DNA of 64,000 bases, from NCBI GenBank assembly GCA_002189035.1, contig NEEC01000029.1:248001-312000 (forward strand), written 5' to 3'. A program made the translations under genes and the position numbers. A model generated the notes under the pieces. The model was given only the letters and a program-made list of their open reading frames with translations. It was not told the DNA's origin and did no database searches. Positions 22,785-33,733 of this stretch are shown in pieces. The first letter of the stretch is position 1. Every line of letters begins with the position of its first letter. The DNA comes from Utricularia gibba. Its lineage: Eukaryota; Streptophyta; Magnoliopsida; Lamiales; Lentibulariaceae.

Positions 22785-24194
22785 ATGGCAGCTACCGGCG
22801 CGTTTCAGCCACCGCGGTTGGTGATACCGTCTCCATTACACTGGTATTATACCCGCGCGCCTTCGTATTCTTGCAGCAGCGCAATCAGGCGGAGGATCGA
22901 AAACGGACGTTCTACAGCGCTCGTGCTCGCGAGCAATGAAGCCGTTTCCTCTTCATTCGTTTCCGACTCGGTACGCTTCGAAGAAGAAACGGAAAGAGAA
23001 GGCGGTGATCAGGATCAACGGGACATGGAATACGTCTCACAAATCAAACGAGTTACTTAATAGTTGCTAATTTTGTCTTTTCGTTTTGTGCTTTTGCTAT
23101 CTATTGGCTAAATTGACGAATCAAAATTGTTTAGGTTTTGGAGCTTCTTAAGAAGAACAGGGACATGATGTTCGATGAGGTTAGGGATTTGCGTCTTTTT
23201 GTTGTTTCATTCAAATCCTGGGTGATATGTGTGTTACTCTACAGGTGAAACTTACGTTGATGATAGAAGACCCTAGAGATGTGGAGCGCAGGCGTTTACT
23301 TGGGATTGATGATGAAAATGCTCCGACCAGGGATGATCTTGCCGATGCGTTAGTACAGGTAGCTTCTTTCTTTTTCCCCTTCTTCTATTCTGTGAATACT
23401 GTTATTCTGGCATTCCATCACTTGGTTTATGGTTGATAGATAGCAGGATCTGCTTCAAATTCATGTAGAAGTGAAAATTCTAAGATTATTTCACTGATAG
23501 TGTTATAATGGGAGTTAAGGAATGATTTTTTGTTTAAGGTAAATGAAGGACAGATCCCTGATAATCGTGCGGCTTTGCGGATGTTGGCTGAGGAAATGAT
23601 CCAGTGGCCTAATTTAGAGGTGATATTCAATATGAACCAATTACATGGTGCTGTAAGGCCTAGGAATGACCAGAGCAACCCTCTTAATAGAAAGAGCCGT
23701 TTTTTTCAACCGAATGTGGACTTTGTGCTTGTTTGGTTTTTCTGTGTTAACCGAATCTGGATTCATTTTTTCCTGTTTTTATGACCGTTGTTCAGGTGGA
23801 AACATCGAAAAAGAGAAAACCAAGCAAATCCCAATATGCAAGCGTTACAAACACCGGTGTGGATCCGCAGGAAGTAGCACAGAGGTTAAAGATCGACTGG
23901 GATTCAGCAACTGAGATTGAGGACAGTGCAGAAGATGAAACAGACGCCCTCCCTCCAGCTGTGGTACGTTTCTTCAAACCTCAACACTTTTAACCCGTTC
24001 TCTTGATCCCCCAAAATGGTCCCTCATGGTCACTCTGAATTTAACATTCCAAAGTTCATGCGTCTGCTCGTGCAGCGCTCTGATCTCCTACCATCTGATT
24101 GCAGGGATATGGAGCTCTTTACCTGGTTACTGCGTTTCCTGTCATTATTGGTGTTTCCATTGTCCTAATCCTGTTCTATAATTCTCTCCAGTGA
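22785..24194 (+). CDS. Y3IP1: YCF3-interacting protein 1 (Y3IP1/CEST), chloroplast
   Basis: Six exons: 22785-23051, 23135-23179, 23245-23358, 23539-23619, 23796-23963 and 24105-24194 give 254 residues. The first ~45 residues form a transit peptide. Conserved blocks follow: YVSQIKRVLELLKKNRDMMF, MIEDPRDVERRRLLGIDD, NRAALRMLAEEMIQWPNLEV and TGVDPQEVAQRLKIDWDSA. A single membrane span ends the protein (LYLVTAFPVIIGVSIVLIL, then FYNSLQ). Y3IP1 is a thylakoid protein that works with Ycf3 in photosystem I assembly (Arabidopsis At5g44650, recalled). The small exons and all GT-AG sites agree with the family. No frame problem. Confidence 0.9.
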
Positions 24195-24628
24195 TTGTAA
24201 ACATACAACAAAATCTTCAGATCAGAAAGCTGACTGTTGTAACTTGGGATTATTCCATTTTAAAAGGTTCCAGTGCCTTGCTCGAATGGCAATAGCTTCC
24301 GTACATGTTTGGTCTTTGACAGGGAATACTTCCACCGGCTTCAACTGGTTCCCGGTGGCGTCGGACTGAAAGCTTGCATCGGAAGTGCAATCTTTTTTCT
24401 TAATCAGCAAGGTTGAAATTGATCAATTAAAATTAAGAATATAATGATATGAATAAAACAATTTTGAATTTTCCTTGTCGGCGAGGCGTTTCTTAATGCT
24501 TAATTCTGTTGTATGGGCAGAAGACAAAATAGGCATAAAAAAATAGATATTTTTCGGGCCGGCGATTTATAGCGTGGTGCTCGGGGTCCTTCATCTTCAT
24601 TTCGCCCCTCTGGAGCTCTGTGTTGACG

Positions 24629-25083
24629 ATGAGTTATCCCAACTACCCTCCGCAGCCGCCTCCAGGTACCTTCCTCCACCACAATCCTTGCGATTTTTGT
24701 ACGTTTTGATATCTTCCGATTCGGATTTCATCGATATATTCAGGTTACGGGACCATGGGATGGCCGCAGCCGTCTGCTCCGCCGTTCAATCCTGGATCTG
24801 GGAGTTATCAAGGGTACTACAATCAGGGATATCCGCCGCCGGTGCCGGCTGACGTTTATCACACGGATCACCATCATCACCATCATCATGGGCATCATCA
24901 TCATGACCATGATCATCATTCCCATGGCTGTTTATCTTTCTTACGCGGCTGGTAATTTCACAAAATCGCCTGAAATCAAGCGTTTCTTCATCCTGATCAC
25001 TCCAATTTTTTCTTCGGGTGTGCAGCCTCGCTGCGCTGTGCTGCTGTTGCCTATTTCAGGAATGCTGTGGCTGCTGCTTCTGA
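24629..25083 (+). CDS. His-rich CYSTM (cysteine-rich transmembrane module) protein
   Basis: Exons 24629-24665, 24744-24951 and 25026-25083 join to 100 residues. A Pro/Tyr/Gly-rich head (MSYPNYPPQPPPGYGTMGWP) leads to a run of about 20 His mixed with Gly and Asp at about 54-74. The tail GCLSFLRGCLAALCCCCLFQ and ECCGCCF is the CYSTM signature, with a short Cys-rich membrane helix at the C-terminus. CYSTM proteins are small stress-linked membrane proteins. The His tract could bind metal, but that is inference. The last exon is only 58 bases, and without it the Cys tail would be lost. Confidence 0.85.
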
Positions 25084-26319
25084 GACGAATGAATTAATGG
25101 ATCCCAGGCTTGTGAACGTCGTCGTCAATCGCCGTTGTGTTTTCAGTGTACTGTTCTTGTTCAAAATCCTTCCGTTGTGTCCCATCATCGTAGGTAAGAT
25201 TCTATCGTTTCCCATTGTTTTACAAAGCCAAAACCTTGTATTTTGTACATTTGGGTCTACTGTTATGCACACTCGATCTGTTGCTTCCCCTGTGAACCGA
25301 ACCACCAAAGAATCGATCTTGTTGCGCCTCCCCAGGCCAACTATGTAACTAAAAAGGCTGCAAGAGAACAAACCTCAGTATCGTTCAGTCACCTTATTTG
25401 CCAGCCAAGTGTTTTCATGAATGCTGTGGAATTCTGACAGAAGAATCATCGATGGGCATCTTGTGACCCATTCCTGGACTGCAGCCGAGTGGGCTGGCCA
25501 GCAGCCATATGATCGGAATTGGGTGGCTGAAAACTCCGATGCAACAAGCTGCAAGAGAGGAGTTGCACCTCTGGTTCCTGTTTTCCTCCTCGGCAGGGCC
25601 TGTCGGTCTCTGTTTAATGAATCGCGGCGGGAAGCTGCTAAAGAACATCCTATCTTTCCCAATGGCCGTAGCTCAAGAAACTCGCAATTATGTTAAAGTT
25701 TCAGACATTAACCGCGGCTACACCTCCGACAATCCCCAATCGTTGTCCTAGAAACTCTGCGGGGAATGCGGCGGCTCTAGAAACTGAGGGGCCGGAGCAA
25801 GGATATTGTACGGATCCCCAACTGAAGAGGACCCAATCACAGGGCATTTCCGGCTCCTGCTTCAGAGTCTTCTTCGTCATCGTCAGCTTATCCCCTGTCG
25901 GCGCGGGGCCGCCGTATTCGTCCCCTTCACCATCGTCTTCGTGGGCCATCTTCGCGTGAAAAGTATTCGAGGCCCATTCCATTCTTCACCGTGTAAATAT
26001 AAATTAATTGATGATTAAATTAAATTAATATGTATTTGTGTGGTGCGGGGCCCTGGGCGGTCAAGTGAGGCATATGGTAGTAAGATTGGTTCAACGGTCA
26101 ATGAGTCTCATGTTTGAATATCCAGAATGAAGCTGAGTATTCAAAGTTGGAGTTTCCAGATCTTCAAAGTCACATTTTGATTCTCAGGACATTAGCTGTT
26201 TCGCTTTTCTTAACGCTTCTCGTACACGTATTATGAACCCATAAATCCCTTCTTACAGGCTGCACTTCTCTTTTGTGCGCTTTTACGTGTGCTTTTCTTC
26301 TTCCCGTGTCGCAGTTTGC
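25084..26319. other. Intergenic region with unassigned open frames
   Basis: About 1.2 kb. Minus-strand frames at 25701-25982 (starting MEWASNTFHAKMAHEDDGEG) and 25415-25648, and plus-strand frames over the same ground, are open but resemble no family I know and lack matching splice sites. A decayed gene is possible. The first ~250 bases are the CYSTM 3' trailer. Confidence 0.3.
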
Positions 26320-27608
26320 ATGATGCTCTTCCCATGGAGGCGTAACAGAGGCGGAGGAAGAAGGCGAGATTTTGGGTCGAAAGGGGGAATGGAGATCACC
26401 ATTCCGCAGCATTTCATTTGCCCAATAACCCTAGATTTGATGCGGGATCCGGTGACGCTGTGTACGGGTGTAACCTACGATCGCGAGAGTATTGAGAGAT
26501 GGATTGAGTCTGGGAACGTGAATTGTCCGGTTACGAATCAGGTTGCCACGAATTCGTATCCGATTCCGAACCATGTTATACGAAAGATGATTCAGAATTG
26601 GTGCGTTGAGAATAAGTCTCACGGATTTGAGAGGATTCCAACGCCGCGGGTTCCGGTTACGCCCCATGAAATCTCTGAGGTTCGATTGAAAATGGCGGCG
26701 GCTGCGCAAGATGGGGATGGCAGGAAACTTGGGGAACTGGTTTTAAAGGTGAGGAATTGGGGAATGGAAAGTGAAAGGAACAAAAGGTGCATTCTTGGAA
26801 ATGGGGTAGGTTCTGTCCTAGCATATTCGTTCAATTCTTTCGCTGGCGTTTCTGGAATGCGGATTTGGGTCTTTTGAAAGAGATACTCTCTTTATTGACA
26901 TGGCCTTTTTCATTTAGTTCAAAAGATGTTTCGCATTTGAAGTCTTCAGTTTCTCTGGGATTCATTGCTGGGTTTCTGAAGGAAGATGATCTATCAGCAA
27001 AACAGAACGCCATTTGTTTACTTAAGCATCTGGTTTCTGTGGATGATAAAATCCTCTTGGAAATCGAAGGTATTGAAGAAACGTTAGTCAACATCCTCAA
27101 GCTCCCAATTTCCTCCCAGTCCACCATTAATAGCCTCGTAATCATCCACCACATCCTATCATCATCTTCTTCTCAAAAGACTGCTACTGCTTTCATCGAA
27201 TCTGGACTGATTGCCTCGCTCCTCGAGATTCTAGTCGATGGAGACACACTCGTCTGCGATAAGGGTCTATCGATTTTGGATAAGATCCTCAGCTGGGAAG
27301 AAGGAAAAGCAAGTGTTTGTCAAAATGAGTTGGCGGTTCCGTTGCTCGTGAAGAAGATTTCCCGCGTGTCAGACGCGGCAACGGAGATGTGCGTGTCGTG
27401 TATTTGGAAGATGAGCTCGGTGGATGATGTTCTGGATGAAGCCGTGAGGCTTGGGCTGTTCCAGAAGCTGCTGGTGGTGCTGCAGATTGGTTGCGATGAA
27501 AGAACCAAGGAGAAGTCGAAGGAACTGCTGAAAACCATGAATTTGTTGTATGGAGACGATCTTGATTGCTTTGAACCGTCCATGGCGTTACAGTATGTGA
27601 AAAGGTGA
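26320..27608 (+). CDS. U-box E3 ubiquitin ligase, PUB20/21-like, one-base frameshift
   Basis: An intronless gene of about 430 codons. The U-box is at about residues 24-95: MEITIPQHFICPITLDLMRD, then TLCTGVTYDRESIERWI and CPVTNQV. The inter-domain block ERIPTPRVPVTPHEISEVRL is typical of PUB20/21. An ARM-like helical repeat region follows to the stop at 27606. U-box ligases take ubiquitin from an E2 to a target protein; PUB20-22 types act in stress and immune signalling. The frame breaks at 26855-26859: TCT GGA ATG should read TCT GGA AAT GCG, so one A of AAA is missing. Both halves match the family with no residues lost, so an assembly error is likelier than decay. Confidence 0.87.
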
Positions 27609-28422
27609 ATTGATTGCTTTGAAAACCATGAATTTGTTGTACAGATGATTGTTTACAGATTTAGACAACAACCTCGTCCTTGGGCCACCCCTGCCATTTC
27701 CATCGTACGTTGTAGCATACATACGGTTTTGGTTTCATTGTAAAGACGTGGACTTTTCCGCTTAACAGTGATGATCATCGAATTATCGCATTTTCTGATT
27801 TTAACTCCAAAATCGCTTGTTTTCGACACTGCAGATTTTTCTGATAACTCGGTATATGATCATCCAAATTGTCTTTATTCAGCTTTTTTCACATCTTTCT
27901 CGATTAGGACAAGCAGAAAAAGATTTCAAGACATTCAACATGAGAAAAGTTTAGGAATTGGGATAAAAGGATGGTAAGAGAACAGTTCGATTTCAAATAG
28001 AAATCACGAACCTGCTTTTTTTAGTGAAAGCTCGGAGGTTGAAACGTAAGACATTTCACTTGCTGTAAAAGCAGCTATTAATTCCAGTTGGACACGGCAC
28101 GATAGCATGTGAATCCGCATAATAATTGTCCGGATAAATAAGATGCAAAGAACAGGTTTGGAGGATCCGGGTGGAGGGTTCCAGATTTCCCTAATCTTGT
28201 AGCAGTATTGATGCTTGTAAGTTTGTTTTGATATGTTTAATCACTTGGTTTTTCTGGGCACCTTGAAATTTCCATCTTTGAATCATTCCGTGTTGGAAGG
28301 AACAAACCCAGTTTCTGAATTTTGGTATTCCCCATTTTTTTTCTCCGGCAGCTGATCCGAAGAGCAAGAACACATCTTCTTTTTGCTTCTGGATTCTGGA
28401 AGTTTAGAAATTGGGATGAAAA
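27609..28422. other. Intergenic region
   Basis: About 0.8 kb of AT-rich sequence between the U-box gene trailer and the DUF593 gene leader. I see no gene, repeat or promoter element that I can defend. Confidence 0.5.
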
Positions 28423-30204
28423 ATGGCATGCGATCTCGCGCAGATGTGGAATTTGAGCGGTTTACTAGCTGCTTTTCTTGATCTTTGGATTGCTTATGTC
28501 CTGCTCTGCGCATCATCATTAGTTTTCTTGATTTCAAAACTAATGGGTTTCTTCGGTTTGCACTTGCCATGCCCTTGTAGTGGGATTTTCTGCAGCAGAC
28601 GCTTATGCCTGAACAGACTCTTAGTTGATATCCCAACATTGAAATTAGCAGAAGTTCAACTCGCTGTTAAGCAGAAGTTTCCATTCTGTGGTTCTGCTAA
28701 TCAACAATGTAACAATGATCAAAGACCAGAGAATGACACTTTCGGGAATAGGGTTTTTGGCGTGGAACATGAAGCATCTTGCAGTCCTTCTGATGGCCTA
28801 GATCCAGGGGATATGGAGAAGTATGATATGAAGCGTAAAATCGGAGACACGCATCAGTCGAGGAGTCGGTTGAGTTTGCTGAGAAAGGGAAGCTTTCTTC
28901 AAGGGAAGCGCTCCTTAGCTCCTGTGGAGAGCACCTCGAGGGTTGATGACAGTGACCTTGGAACTAGTGATTCTGTGAGCGATTCTTCGGATGATGATTG
29001 GTACACGACGCAAAAATCCGAATCACAGATGGGTAATCTGGGAGACACTGGCTGTTGCAGTGGAGACGAGAGAAATTATGTGAAAATTTTGAAACAGGAA
29101 CTTGATGCAGAGCGTAGGGCTCATGCTGCTCTTTATGCAGAGCTTGAAAAGGAGAGGAGTGCGGCTGCAAGTGCTGCAGAGGAGGCCATGGCAATGATTT
29201 TACGGTTGCAGGAGGAGAAAGCATCCATATACATGGAAGCTCAGCAATCCCATAGGATAGTCGAAGAAAAGTATGCATATGATGCTGAAGAAATCAGCAT
29301 TCTCAAGGAAATCCTTGTGAGAAGGGAGAAGGAAAAGCATGTTTTGGAAAAGGAAGTGGAAGCATATAGGCAGATGGCTTTTACTGATGACACCGATCCG
29401 ATGTTGTTTCTCCATGACATTGTTGCATCTCCTAACAATAAGGTAACACAACTTACCTGGTGGCATGTTGTTGTTGTTGTATCCAAGATCCTTGTTTTTA
29501 GCCTTTTTATTGATTGGATCTTGAATCAACTCCAGGATCCACAGTATACTTCGAACAGAAGAGACTTCGATGGAAAATCAGAAGGGATGTCAAGTTGCAA
29601 CAGTGGAGGCCCTGAACTTCACGAGAAGGAGATCATATCTGTAAGTAATCCCATTCAGTATACCTCAATGGAGGCTAATGAATTAGAGCAAATTGTAGAA
29701 ATCAACGTTGGCTGTGAAATGGGTGAGAAAATTATAGAAACATGTAGTGGAGGCTTGTACTCATATCCTGGTTTGAAGCCAGCCGAAGTCTGTGATTTAA
29801 GCACCCATATTAGTAACTCAAGTTTCAACAAAAGCAGAGAGAATTCAGAGATGGTTCATGGTCTCCCACATATTGCCTCCAATCTTTTACCACCTTCATT
29901 GGATAGAAAAATGGGTGAGATCCATGGTGAACTAGGACTTCTTCAAGAAAGACTAGAACTTATTCAGAAAGGAAAAGGGAGACGTCGGTTACCCGGTGAT
30001 ACTCAAGCTCGGGATAACATGCTATCAGACGATTATGCTACGACGCTTCGAGCAGCTCAACCAGTAACTGAGCCTCGACAAGCTGTGAGGCCACGGTCTT
30101 TGTCTCTTCCTTCCACAAAGGTAACCTCTCATGTGCTGTTTAGTTAATACGCCTCCCCGTGGTTTGCTGAGATTATTTCCCCATAGGCATACTCGAGAAA
30201 ATGA
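28423..30204 (+). CDS. GTD-binding (DUF593) domain protein, myosin-binding type
   Basis: Exons 28423-29442, 29536-30120 and a short last exon 30187-30204 give about 540 residues. A hydrophobic anchor lies at about 10-45. The GTD-binding coiled coil runs at about 220-325 and includes VKILKQELDAERRAHAALYA, RLQEEKASIYMEAQQ and EEISILKEILVRREKEK. Such proteins bind the globular tail of class XI myosins and sit on vesicle or ER membranes. The intron 29443-29535 is 93 bases, has no stop and keeps frame, so retention would give a longer protein. The 3' end is uncertain: acceptor 30186 gives an early stop, while an AG at 30197 would open about 71 more codons. Confidence 0.8.
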
Positions 30205-30891
30205 TGGAGCAGAAGCCTTTCCTTGAACATCAAAGGCTGGCCAAAGATGCATTCCTTCATGTTCCTCAGGAGGAAAAGATGCAGCGCATTCACTTTTCAT
30301 TGTCCTCAAAAAATAGAGGAAGGTACTACAACAGACTGATGGTAATGACATGGAAGATGAGCATACCGAAGGAGCATTTATTTGTGTTCTCATACCTTCG
30401 TCTTATTCTGTAGTAGTCAACTGAAATTGTGCAGTTGCTTGGTGTCTCACGGTGGCCTTGCTGTGTTCGATGGAAGCTTCCACTGATCTCTGTAAATACA
30501 TGGTGTGTACAGAAAATGCACATTTGAGACCTCAGCGTTCCTCCGCGAGGTGTCTACGAATCTGCAAACAGCAACGGAAACTTAAATAGGACATGATATC
30601 ACGAAGCCATGCCAGAATCAGTAGAATCTGGGGGCGGATTTGGGCGATCACAGATATCGCCAATGGCGAAAGTCTTCGCTGCGTGCCACATACGTACGCT
30701 CTAAGCTCTATGGCGCGGCGCGTGAAGCGAAACCGACGACCTTGAAAATATAAGAAAACCTATGATGCCTTATCAAGGAAAAAAACCTTTTTTTGTGAGT
30801 AGGGTATGGTGTGTCTTCATTAGGATTGGCGTCTGTCATTTCACCACTCATACTCCGGTGTCGTCAAATCAACTCTCACAGGAACCGGGTG
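30205..30891. other. Intergenic region
   Basis: About 0.7 kb. An open frame to 30413 may be the alternative C-terminus of the DUF593 gene. The remainder is the kelch gene's 5' flank, with no element I can name. Confidence 0.4.
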
Positions 30892-32318
30892 ATGGCGCTT
30901 CCGAAGGGGAACTGGGTTAAGGTAAATGTTCAATCCCCTTCAGATTTAACTCTTCTATGCTTTGATTGCAAGATTTGGGGCTTTCCTATGCTGGGTTCCT
31001 TCAAAAACTGGATCTTTGTGTTTCTTCTGCTTCGTCGTGAGTTGGGTTTTTGTTCAGAATCTGAGTAAATATTGAATTGGTATCTTGATAAGGAAAAAGT
31101 GCGTGTTCGATCGGTTGATTCATGATTGCCTTAGGATTTGCTTCGCAATGCTTATTTTATATCGCTTGTTGCATCTCTTCCTACAAGCAGACTCGTCCTT
31201 GTTGCATGAATGTAGATTTTTCGTGAATAAGACTTTAAAAAGTGATTTTGTATAAAACTGCGTTATCAGCGCAATGTAATTCATGCTATAATCTATAAGA
31301 AAGATGCAGATTTGGCACATACTATCTGCTCTCGCTGAATTCTTCGTATTGATCGAATGTTTGGTGGCTATTGGTATCTAAATACGCAGCTGGAACAAAG
31401 AGGGACTGGCCCTGGAGCTCGAAGTTCACATGCTATAGCAGTTGTGGCAGACAAGGTTTATGCATTTGGTGGGGAGTTCAATCCCAGGATCCCTGTGGAT
31501 AACCATCTCTATGTCTTCGATCTCGCCGATCAAACATGGCGCATCGCCGATGCTAAAGGGGATATTCCTCCACCTCGTGTTGGAGTATCCATGGCATCTG
31601 TTGGGAGACTCTCTACGTTTTCGGAGGGAGAGATCGAGATCACAAGGAGTTGGGCCAACTCTATAGTTACAACACTTCAACTGATACATGGACCCTCCTC
31701 CCCTCCGGTCCACCTCCTCGAAGCTACCACTCGACGGCGTCTGATGATCGACGGGTATATGTCTTTGGAGGGTGTGGAGATGCAGGAAGGCTAAAAGATC
31801 TTTGGGCTTTTGATGCCCTCGACGGAAAGTGGATCGAGTTCCCATTACCGGGTGAGGGGTGTAAGCCAAGAGGCGGACCAGGGCTGGCTGCAGTGCTCGG
31901 CAAAATCTGGGTTGTGTACGGCTTCTCCGGCGTGGAGCTTGATGATGTCCATTGCTTTGATCCCAGTGAAGGAAAATGGGTCGAGGTCACAACAAGTGGC
32001 GAGAAGCCGACTCCTCGAAGCGTATTCTCGACTTTCGGATCGGACGAATACATCTTCGCATACGGCGGAGAGGTTGATCCAAGTGACTTGGGCCATCTGG
32101 GAGCAGGAAAGTTTGCGCAGGAGGTCTACGCACTCAACACTAAAACGCTTGTGTGGACAAGGTGGGATGACGGCGCCGGCGAGCATCCAGGGCCACGAGG
32201 ATGGTGTGCATTCTCCGGCTGCCAGCACAGCGGCAAATGGGGGCTACTGGTCTACGGTGGGAACTCGCCCTCCAATGATAGGCTTGAAGACCTGTTCTTC
32301 TTCAGCCCGGGTAACTGA
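30892..32318 (+). CDS. Kelch-repeat protein, nitrile-specifier-like, one-base frameshift
   Basis: Exon 1 (30892-30921) encodes [10 protein letters not shown]. Exon 2 (31390-32318) continues [19 protein letters not shown]. Five kelch blades follow, each with a GG pair, such as [21 protein letters not shown] and [10 protein letters not shown]. The closest family I know is the plant At3g07720/NSP group, about 320-330 residues; this model gives 319. Outside Brassicales these proteins have no known glucosinolate substrate, so the role is open. The frame breaks at 31603-31605: GTT GGG AGA should be GTT GGG GAG ACT CTC, one G short. Restoring the frame gives the expected blade YVFGGRDRD. The rest is intact, which suggests consensus error. 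Confidence 0.85.
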
Positions 32319-32755
32319 AGTGCCGGTATGGAAGTAAAGATGGTGTTTATGACTCGCTGTGTGGTGCGTGAGACTGGTTCTTCATTATTACATGTCCGTG
32401 TGGGTGGTGCAAGAATAAAGGACAAGACAAACCGGGAGCGTTGCAGCCACTTGATCAACTAAACCTCCCCCTGTTCCATACATCTCTTCATTTTAGCAAA
32501 GAACCTAGATGTATTTACCGAAGCACCCTTCGTGTTATACAACTGAGAAAAACAAGGATCGGGGCATTTAGGTAAAACCGCATGTTAATGAGCCATAGTT
32601 TAGCACTTTCCGAAATTAAAACAAAAAAATTGAGACAATATCTAGCCGTTGAAGATGGGGGAGCAGAGTTAGCTGTGGTGTACCGGAGGGAGCAAGGGAA
32701 CTAAGAAAATTTACAATGGCGGAATGAGCTTGGGAAGAGAAGGCGTTCATCTTCT
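32319..32755. other. Intergenic region between convergent kelch and RALF genes
   Basis: About 440 bases holding the 3' trailers of the two convergent genes. No further gene is visible. Confidence 0.5.
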
Positions 32756-33093
32756 TCATTCTCCTCTAGCACATCTCGTGATGACCTGGCAACCGCGGTT
32801 GTAGAAATTGGCGACGCCGTGTTCCCTACAGTTGTAATACGAAGCTCCAGGGCGATCGCACGGCACCAAATCCCTGATCAGAGTATCGTAGCTGATGAAT
32901 CTCCTCCCCATTTCCAGCAGCCTCCGCCGATTGCTCTCGGGATCCGCTGTCTCTACTTCCTCCACCGCCGCCGGGGGGGCGCGGGATCGAATTTCTCGCA
33001 TTTCATGGGTAATCCTCCGATTTGGAGGAAATAAAGCAATGCGAACAAGACGGCGAAAATCGATCGCGTTTTGAGCTTAACGGCGGCGCGCAT
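32756..33093 (-). CDS. RALF (rapid alkalinization factor) peptide precursor, one-base frameshift
   Basis: An intronless minus-strand gene. From the ATG at 33093 comes a signal peptide (LKTRSIFAVLFALLYFLQI). The propeptide is acidic. A subtilase site RRLL precedes the mature peptide, which reads FISYDTLIRDLVPC, then PGASYYNC, then the last two cysteines in RGCQVITRC. The four cysteines and YYNC are RALF hallmarks. RALFs are secreted ligands of CrRLK1L receptors such as FERONIA and raise apoplastic pH. The signal peptide and the mature part are in different frames. The break is at the G run 32973-32979 (seven C on the coding strand), where eight would join them into a 112-residue precursor. In other frames either part is alone, so neither would yield a secreted peptide as written. 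Confidence 0.85.
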
Positions 33094-33652
33094 TCTGGAG
33101 AAACGGACGACTTCCTGGTTGGAATGGAGATCTCTGAGCGCTTGCCTGTGGAGGATAAAAAAAGGGTGACAGTGTGAGAAAAACTGGATATTTCTTTCAA
33201 GGCATGAAGGGGTAAATAGAAGGAACTCATAAAGACGCTGCAGAGATGCAGAGCAGGGTACGCGCGTGCCTCCACCGCTCTCTCTGATTGGATTGCCATG
33301 GGCCTCACTTGCAAGTTTGTTAATGGGCTACCGACACTCGTACCATATGGCCCGTGGGCCGAAGAAAACTATATATACGCCCCATATATTCGAGTATAAA
33401 AAAATATATTATCGCGTTCCATTTTTAAATTTATCAGTATCAGAATTAGAAGTAAAAAAATAAATTTATATAAATTCAATAAATTATTTTTTAGAAATAT
33501 TATAAAAATATTTGTATTATTTTTAAGATTTTAAAAATAATAATTATTTTTTATTATAAAACACGTGAGGTGAATCTTCACCAGCCAAATATTTTTACCT
33601 ACCGCACGGGGCTATAACGTCCATTCACTGGAAACCTTGATCCTCTTCATAA
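33094..33652. promoter_or_regulatory. Shared 5' region of RALF and SHMT genes, with a G-box
   Basis: The 560-base gap separates divergent RALF (-) and SHMT (+) genes. A G-box CACGTG is at 33562-33567, about 170 bases before the SHMT start. The stretch 33400-33560 is very AT-rich. Confidence 0.4.
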
Positions 33653-33733
33653 ATGGACGCCATTCGTCCCACTCTTGCGTTTGCATCGCCACGATATTTA
33701 TCACCCAACCTTCGTCCACCGCAGTCGCTGAGA

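Noticed and set aside
26060-26130. Possible tRNA because of a GGTTCAA-type motif near 26090
   Set aside because: No acceptor-stem pairing or anticodon arm could be built around it.
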